Below, piece after piece: positions 60,184-64,000 of a stretch of DNA of 64,000 bases. The DNA comes from Exiguobacterium sp. TNDT2 (GTDB lineage: Bacteria > Bacillota > Bacilli > Exiguobacteriales > Exiguobacteriaceae), in the NCBI RefSeq assembly GCF_003331145.1, contig NZ_QLVE01000002.1:206961-270960 (forward strand). Direction: 5' to 3'. Made by a program: the position numbers and the translations under genes. The notes beneath the pieces were generated by a model. The model ran no database searches. It was not told the origin of the DNA and worked only from the letters and a program-made list of their open reading frames with translations. Every line of letters starts with the position of its first letter. Positions within the stretch are counted from its first letter, which is position 1.

Positions 60184-60660
60184 TCACCCGTGTAACCGAT
60201 GCATCACGTCTTGCATCACACCAATCAAATAAACGACGCCAACAGCCGTCACTATGACACCGGCGGGGATGACGAGACTCGACCACACCTGCCTTGTTCC
60301 GAACCGACAGCCCTTATATGTCAAGTAGCGATCAATCGCCCAATATAATAGCGCCGCCCCTAAACTGAGCCAGAGCAAGACGAGCCCGAACCCGATATGT
60401 AACCCAAACGAAACGAGCGGCCCGAACCGCTTCGACATCCGGCGTGTCACCCAATCGCTGAACACCGACGTGAACACGCCGTACGTGACGATGACCGGGA
60501 AACTAACTGCTAAATAAGTTGCCGACAACATCAATAGCCCATTCACCGTGTCCGCTACCCCTCCGCTATCCGGATATTGCGGGATGACTACCCAACACGC
60601 CAACAAGAGTGCATAAATCGGGGCCGTGAGTGAGGCCACGACAATTTTCCGAGCCCACAT
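60184..60660 (-). CDS. Membrane protein, 158 aa
   Basis: Four predicted membrane helices (about 5-28, 40-65, 80-105 and 123-147). GAAGGGGGG lies seven bases before the ATG at 60660 and too near the ATG at 60666. No family recognised. Confidence 0.65.
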   Translation of the reverse strand: MWARKIVVASLTAPIYALLLACWVVIPQYPDSGGVADTVNGLLMLSATYLAVSFPVIVTYGVFTSVFSDWVTRRMSKRFGPLVSFGLHIGFGLVLLWLSLGAALLYWAIDRYLTYKGCRFGTRQVWSSLVIPAGVIVTAVGVVYLIGVMQDVMHRLHG

Positions 60661-60715
60661 GCTCATTCCCCCCTTCTTCTACTCCAACTTTACATGACCC
60701 ATAAAAAAAGCGCGC

Positions 60716-60741
60716 AAAAAACCAGCCTGTTTAAAGGCTGG
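60716..60741 (-). terminator. Intrinsic terminator of the FMN reductase gene
   Basis: CCAGCC/GGCTGG (60722-60727 with 60736-60741) with six T on the minus strand. Confidence 0.8.
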
Positions 60742-60749
60742 CCAAATAC

Positions 60750-61313
60750 TTAGTTGTTCGCAGCTTCTGCCGCTTTCGTACGGACCGTCTGCATCGCTTC
60801 TGTCCATGGGACGAGCTGATCGAGCATGTCGTTGACCGATTGGACCTGCACGTCTTTCGGTGCGAAATGTGTGCCGTTCTCGAAGTCTGTGAAGAGCGAG
60901 AGCGCTGGGTGGACACGGACGTGGGCAATCAAAAGTTCGCTCAACACGCCGCGTAAGTGTTCTGTCGCGCGTGCGCCGCCGACCGAACCGTACGAGACGA
61001 TGCCGGCTGCTTTGTTATGCCATTCGTTGCGTAAGTAGTCGAGGGCGTTTTTGAGCGCACCTGTAATCGAGTGGTTGTATTCTTGGACGATGAAGACGAA
61101 GCCGTCCATCTCCGCGATTTTCTCAGACCACGCGCCGGCACCTGTTGCGTCGCCGCCTGGCTCGCCGAGAAGCGGGAGGCTGTAGTCTGCGATATCGATG
61201 ATTTCATAGTTGGCGTCACCGCGTTTGTCCGCGAGTTCTTTGACCCATTCTCCGACTTGCGGGCTGACGCGTCCTTCACGAGTCGATCCGAGTACGATTC
61301 CAATTTTCAACAT
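60750..61313 (-). CDS. NADPH-dependent FMN reductase (azoreductase/quinone reductase-like)
   Basis: 187 residues of the flavodoxin-like fold. LGSTREGRVSPQVGEWV near 9-25 binds the FMN phosphate, VQEYNHSITGALKNALDYL near 76-94 and SYGSVGGARATEHLR near 107-121 contact the flavin. It should reduce quinones or azo compounds with two electrons. AAGGAGGAACTAAC selects ATG 61313; a longer form from 61379 overlapping the mhqO stop is open but has a poor ribosome site. It belongs with the mhq genes upstream. Confidence 0.88.
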   Translation of the reverse strand: MLKIGIVLGSTREGRVSPQVGEWVKELADKRGDANYEIIDIADYSLPLLGEPGGDATGAGAWSEKIAEMDGFVFIVQEYNHSITGALKNALDYLRNEWHNKAAGIVSYGSVGGARATEHLRGVLSELLIAHVRVHPALSLFTDFENGTHFAPKDVQVQSVNDMLDQLVPWTEAMQTVRTKAAEAANN

Positions 61314-61375
61314 GTTAGTTCCTCCTTGTGAGTTGGTTGGTTCTTCTTGTTTACCGAATAAACGATTCAAAAAGC

Positions 61376-62368
61376 TCATTTCATGCCCTCATATTCTTTC
61401 TCAAACGTTTTTGTACTTCTGACCGTATCAATCGGTCGGACCATTGCTTCAATCTGTTCCCGCTTCGGTTCTAAGAACGGCGGGAGTGACAATTTTTCAC
61501 CGACCGTCTCATACGGCTCATCGCCCATGAATCCTGGTCCGTCTGTTGCCCATTCAAACAGGATTTGCGGCGCGACCCGGGCATAAGACGATTCGAAGAA
61601 GAAGCGGTCGACATAGCCTGACGTCGGTAACCCGAACTGTTGCAATCGTGCCGTCCATTCATCGAGGACACTGCGGTCATCGACACGGAAAGCGACGTGA
61701 TGCACCGTTCCGAACCCTTGGCGCGCGACTGGTGACGTCTCGTCATGAATGACGACGACTTGCGCTCCGTTTCCACCCTCACCTCCTTCAAAGAGATGCG
61801 CGTCGCCTTCTTGTCCGATTTCTTTGAACAACATGACTTGCTCCATCACTTGTTTGAAATACGTAAAGTCCGCGATGCGGATGAAGATTGGACCGAGACC
61901 CGTGATGGCGTACTCAAGTGGCACCGGGCCATTTTTCCACGGTTCGCCTGACGCGACGCCGACGTTAAACTCATCTGAGATGAGCTGGTACGCCTGTTCG
62001 TCGAAGTCAACGAACGAAAGCGTCTTCTTGCCGAACTGCTCGGCGATGCCTTCATGCTTCACGCCGAGGCGGTCGAAGCGACGTTCCCAATACGTGAGCG
62101 CCTCATCGGTCGGGACACGGAACGACGTCTTGGCGATCTCGTTCGTCCCATGCACGCCTTTTGGGATGCCAGGGAAATCAAAGAACGTCATATCTGTCCC
62201 GGCGCTGCCTTTGTCATCGGCGAAAAATAAGTGGTACGTTTGAATGTCGTCTTGGTTGACCGTCTTTTTGACGAGACGCATTCCAAGGACGTTCGTGAAG
62301 AAATCGTAGTTCTTTTCGGCGCTGCTCGTAATCGCCGTCACGTGGTGAATTCCTTTTACATGGTTCAT
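61376..62368 (-). CDS. mhqO: Ring-cleaving dioxygenase (MhqO family)
   Basis: 330 residues with two vicinal-oxygen-chelate modules (about 1-150 and 155-310). GIHHVTAITSSAEKN gives a first metal His, GTVHHVAFRVDD near 218 a second, and the C-terminal QILFEWATDGPGF the Glu. In Bacillus subtilis MhqO takes part in hydroquinone detoxification. GAAGGAGCG fixes ATG 62368. An MhqR box lies 18 bases upstream. Confidence 0.88.
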   Translation of the reverse strand: MNHVKGIHHVTAITSSAEKNYDFFTNVLGMRLVKKTVNQDDIQTYHLFFADDKGSAGTDMTFFDFPGIPKGVHGTNEIAKTSFRVPTDEALTYWERRFDRLGVKHEGIAEQFGKKTLSFVDFDEQAYQLISDEFNVGVASGEPWKNGPVPLEYAITGLGPIFIRIADFTYFKQVMEQVMLFKEIGQEGDAHLFEGGEGGNGAQVVVIHDETSPVARQGFGTVHHVAFRVDDRSVLDEWTARLQQFGLPTSGYVDRFFFESSYARVAPQILFEWATDGPGFMGDEPYETVGEKLSLPPFLEPKREQIEAMVRPIDTVRSTKTFEKEYEGMK

Positions 62369-62385
62369 TCGAATCGCTCCTTCAA

Positions 62386-62403
62386 AATCTTGATTTCGAG
62401 ATA
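62386..62403. promoter_or_regulatory. MhqR box upstream of mhqO
   Basis: AATCTTGATTTCGAGATA has ATCT/AGAT arms in the spacing of the Bacillus MhqR box (tATCTcgaAtTCgAGATa). It lies between mhqR and mhqO. Confidence 0.7.
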
Positions 62404-62408
62404 ATTGA

Positions 62409-62840
62409 TTAAAAAATTTTTGACGCCTCAGCACGTTTGCCGATCGTCTTCAATTGAGTGATCGTTTCATCTAAATCGAGTCCATCGAACAACTCGTCCA
62501 TTCGTTTTTCGTGGGCTGGAAAGATAGATGACATAAGTGTCTGTCCTTCCTCAGTCAGTGCCGCATACGTGACACGACGGTCGCTCGGACACGCTTTTCG
62601 AATCAAGTAACCTTTCGATTCGAGCCGATCGACGATATACGTCACACTCCCGCTCGACAGAAGGACCTTCTTCCCGATGATTTGAATCGGTTGGTCGCCT
62701 TTATGGTAGAGCAGTTCAAGGACCGAGAACTCGGTCGGATTCAGTCCGTAATCGGCGACTTCGTGCTTGACCACGTCTTGAATCGATTGCGAGGCTCGAA
62801 GCAACACTGTGATCGCTTTTAAGGTTTTCCGTTCTTCCAT
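62409..62840 (-). CDS. mhqR: MarR-family repressor, MhqR-like
   Basis: 143 residues. The MarR winged helix runs from about 45 to 105, with GLNPTEFSVLELLYHKG, IQIIGKKVLLSSGSVTYIVDRLESKGYL and a DRR wing motif (SDRRVTYAALTEEG). It probably represses the quinone-stress genes and itself and is released by quinone-like electrophiles. AAAGGAGGGG fixes ATG 62840. MhqR boxes lie before it and before mhqO, supporting the name. Confidence 0.85.
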   Translation of the reverse strand: MEERKTLKAITVLLRASQSIQDVVKHEVADYGLNPTEFSVLELLYHKGDQPIQIIGKKVLLSSGSVTYIVDRLESKGYLIRKACPSDRRVTYAALTEEGQTLMSSIFPAHEKRMDELFDGLDLDETITQLKTIGKRAEASKIF

Positions 62841-62885
62841 GTGTTCCCCTCCTTTGCTGAGAGAAAACAATACTTTAAATTTAAA

Positions 62886-62903
62886 TATCTTTAATTCGAG
62901 ATA
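62886..62903. promoter_or_regulatory. MhqR box upstream of mhqR
   Basis: TATCTTTAATTCGAGATA, with the same arms and spacing as the box before mhqO, lies 46 bases before the mhqR start. It suggests autoregulation. Confidence 0.7.
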
Positions 62904-62944
62904 AATATAACATGACAAGTTTTGTTGGTCAATCCATTTAACTC

Positions 62945-62968
62945 AAAAAAAGACGAGTTGCCTCGTCT
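62945..62968 (-). terminator. Intrinsic terminator of the CAT-TPR gene
   Basis: AGACGAG/CTCGTCT (62951-62957 with 62962-62968) has a four-base loop and six T on the minus strand. Confidence 0.8.
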
Positions 62969-62975
62969 CGTCATT

Positions 62976-64000
62976 TCAGTCGTACGTCTCGTCAAGATTC
63001 CGCGCATAAAATGCGATGGCGCGACGATACCGTTTGATGCTGTCATCCGGCTCCGAGCTTGCGAGCAATTCGAGCAACGTACCGGTCGCCTCACTGTGGC
63101 GTCCGAGATTGTAATGGGTCATCGCCTGGAACGCTTTGAGCGCCCCGATGTCTGGGAACTGTTCAATCGCCTTGGCGAACAACGCCTCAGCGTCTTCGTA
63201 GCGGCCAAGCGCCCGATACGTGCTGCCAAGTCCGATATACGTCTCCTGGAGCTCTTCACCCGAGAGTCCGAGCCGAATTGCCCGTTCGTAATGCGGGACG
63301 GCTTGACGTTCTTCCCCGAGCGAATCATAACACCAGGCACAATGGACATGTAGGCGTGGATTCTTCTCGTCTTGACGGAGCAACATGAGCAACAGCTGCT
63401 TCGCCCGTTCGAGCTCTCCGTTCTCACGGAGACGAATCGCTTCGTCGAGCCCCTTCTCTTCTGGGGTTTGGACTTCCAAGTCACTCAAGTCATCGAGCCA
63501 CGCTTGCAACAACTCGTAATAGTGACTGACATGGACGCCATCGACTAGGGTATGGTGGGCTTGGACCGAGAGCGGCATCGTCATCTGGCCACCATTCTCC
63601 GTAAACTTGCCCCAGGCGATGCGCGGCACCGTATCATGTTGTTGGTCATTCGTCGGGTGGCTGATGCTCGTGAATGTGACCCAAGGCACGCTCGTGATGT
63701 AAAGCAGGCTGTCCGGCTCATCATCGCCGACGACGACTTCCCGTTTCGCCCCGCTCATCCGGGCCGTCACTTCTCCCATGAAGTCCTGGAACGCGTCTTT
63801 ATAGGTAGCCGTACAAAAATTGAAGACGTCATCGTCCATCATGACGGTGAACGATGGATGCACGACGTCGTGCTCGATGACCTCGTCTCCGCGGATTCGG
63901 TAGCGAAGCTCCGGGATGGCGTTCGCCGTCTTGACGGCACCGTACAAGAACAGTGTGAACTACTCACCACTTGCTTGCTTCGCAACCTGAAGTGGGAGCT
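62976..64000 (-). pseudogene. Chloramphenicol-acetyltransferase-like domain fused to TPR repeats, in-frame amber stop (5' end outside window)
   Basis: From the window edge the frame reads LPLQVAKQASGE, then TAG (63960-63962), then FTLFLYGAVKTANAIPELRY and on without break to TGA at 62976. Both sides of the TAG look like one CAT-type N-terminus. The catalytic motif QAHHTLVDGVHVSHYYE is intact, so the fold is CatA-like. A TPR region of about 150 residues follows, with AVPHYERAIRLGLSG, YIGLGSTYRALGRYEDAEALF and AMTHYNLGRHSEA. The first start codon after the stop (TTG, 63947) would omit part of the fold. A nonsense mutation or a base-call error. Confidence 0.65.

Noticed and set aside
1..64000. 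Mobile elements, prophage, CRISPR, tRNA and rRNA genes
   Set aside because: No transposase or integrase, no terminal inverted repeats with target duplications, no regularly spaced repeats, and no tRNA or rRNA signatures were seen.

Overview
The window looks like an ordinary chromosomal segment of a Gram-positive member of the Bacillales. Exiguobacterium is my best guess. The GC content is moderate and ribosome binding sites are strong (AAGGAGG-like). Other pointers are a murE outside any cell-division cluster, a TPP-riboswitch thi operon, a GtrB/GtrA/YfhO wall-glycosylation set, a SigB-like promoter and MhqR boxes. The genus is inference; no rRNA or other marker gene is present. I see no rRNA, tRNA, CRISPR array, insertion sequence or prophage. 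Genes are tightly packed, mostly short operons separated by bidirectional terminators.

Layout. 1-6.7 kb: tail of a short-chain dehydrogenase, an AcuI/YhfP oxidoreductase, a stress protein behind a SigB-like promoter, murE, a two-gene WYL/HhH operon under a LexA-type box, and a frameshifted ECF sigma remnant. 6.7-14.4 kb: an intact ECF sigma/anti-sigma pair, a Gfo/Idh/MocA oxidoreductase, an EamA transporter, and an ABC-F gene behind a leader peptide and terminator (probable ribosome-mediated attenuation), followed by a 0.55 kb stretch without a convincing gene. 14.4-17.4 kb: kynUAB operon converting tryptophan to anthranilate. 17.4-21.3 kb: three-component lipid-linked glycosylation operon. 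21.3-25.1 kb: acetyltransferases, DUF4385, OsmC and a GGDEF gene broken by two single-base shifts in G tracts. 25.1-28.95 kb: thiamine salvage operon tenA-thiM-thiD-thiE plus an SDR gene, controlled by a TPP riboswitch. 28.95-36.7 kb: a Gram-positive pel exopolysaccharide operon (secreted hydrolase lipoprotein, PelD, PelE, PelA deacetylase, PelF, PelG). 36.8-47.2 kb: K+-channel-like gene, pentapeptide-repeat/aminoglycoside nucleotidyltransferase pair, PadR operon, aldehyde dehydrogenase, copper-storage-like protein and a kinase. 47.3-58.2 kb: aldo/keto reductase, lipoprotein, pirin, GrpB, YteA-like protein, XRE regulator, LytM peptidase, a run of acetyltransferases and an SDR. 58.2-64 kb: further oxidoreductases and the mhqR/mhqO/FMN-reductase quinone-stress locus, ending in a CAT-TPR fusion gene interrupted by an amber codon.

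How parts work together. The pel genes are chained by overlaps and form one biosynthetic machine: PelD is the probable c-di-GMP sensor, PelF polymerises, PelE/PelG export, and the deacetylase and lipoprotein hydrolase modify the polymer. TenA salvages the pyrimidine, ThiM and ThiD phosphorylate the thiazole and pyrimidine, and ThiE joins them, all under feedback by thiamine pyrophosphate. MhqR probably represses its own gene and mhqO through two near-identical boxes. Several genes carry one inactivating change (sigma remnant, GGDEF protein, CAT-TPR gene, one short acetyltransferase). These may be real decay or base-call errors.
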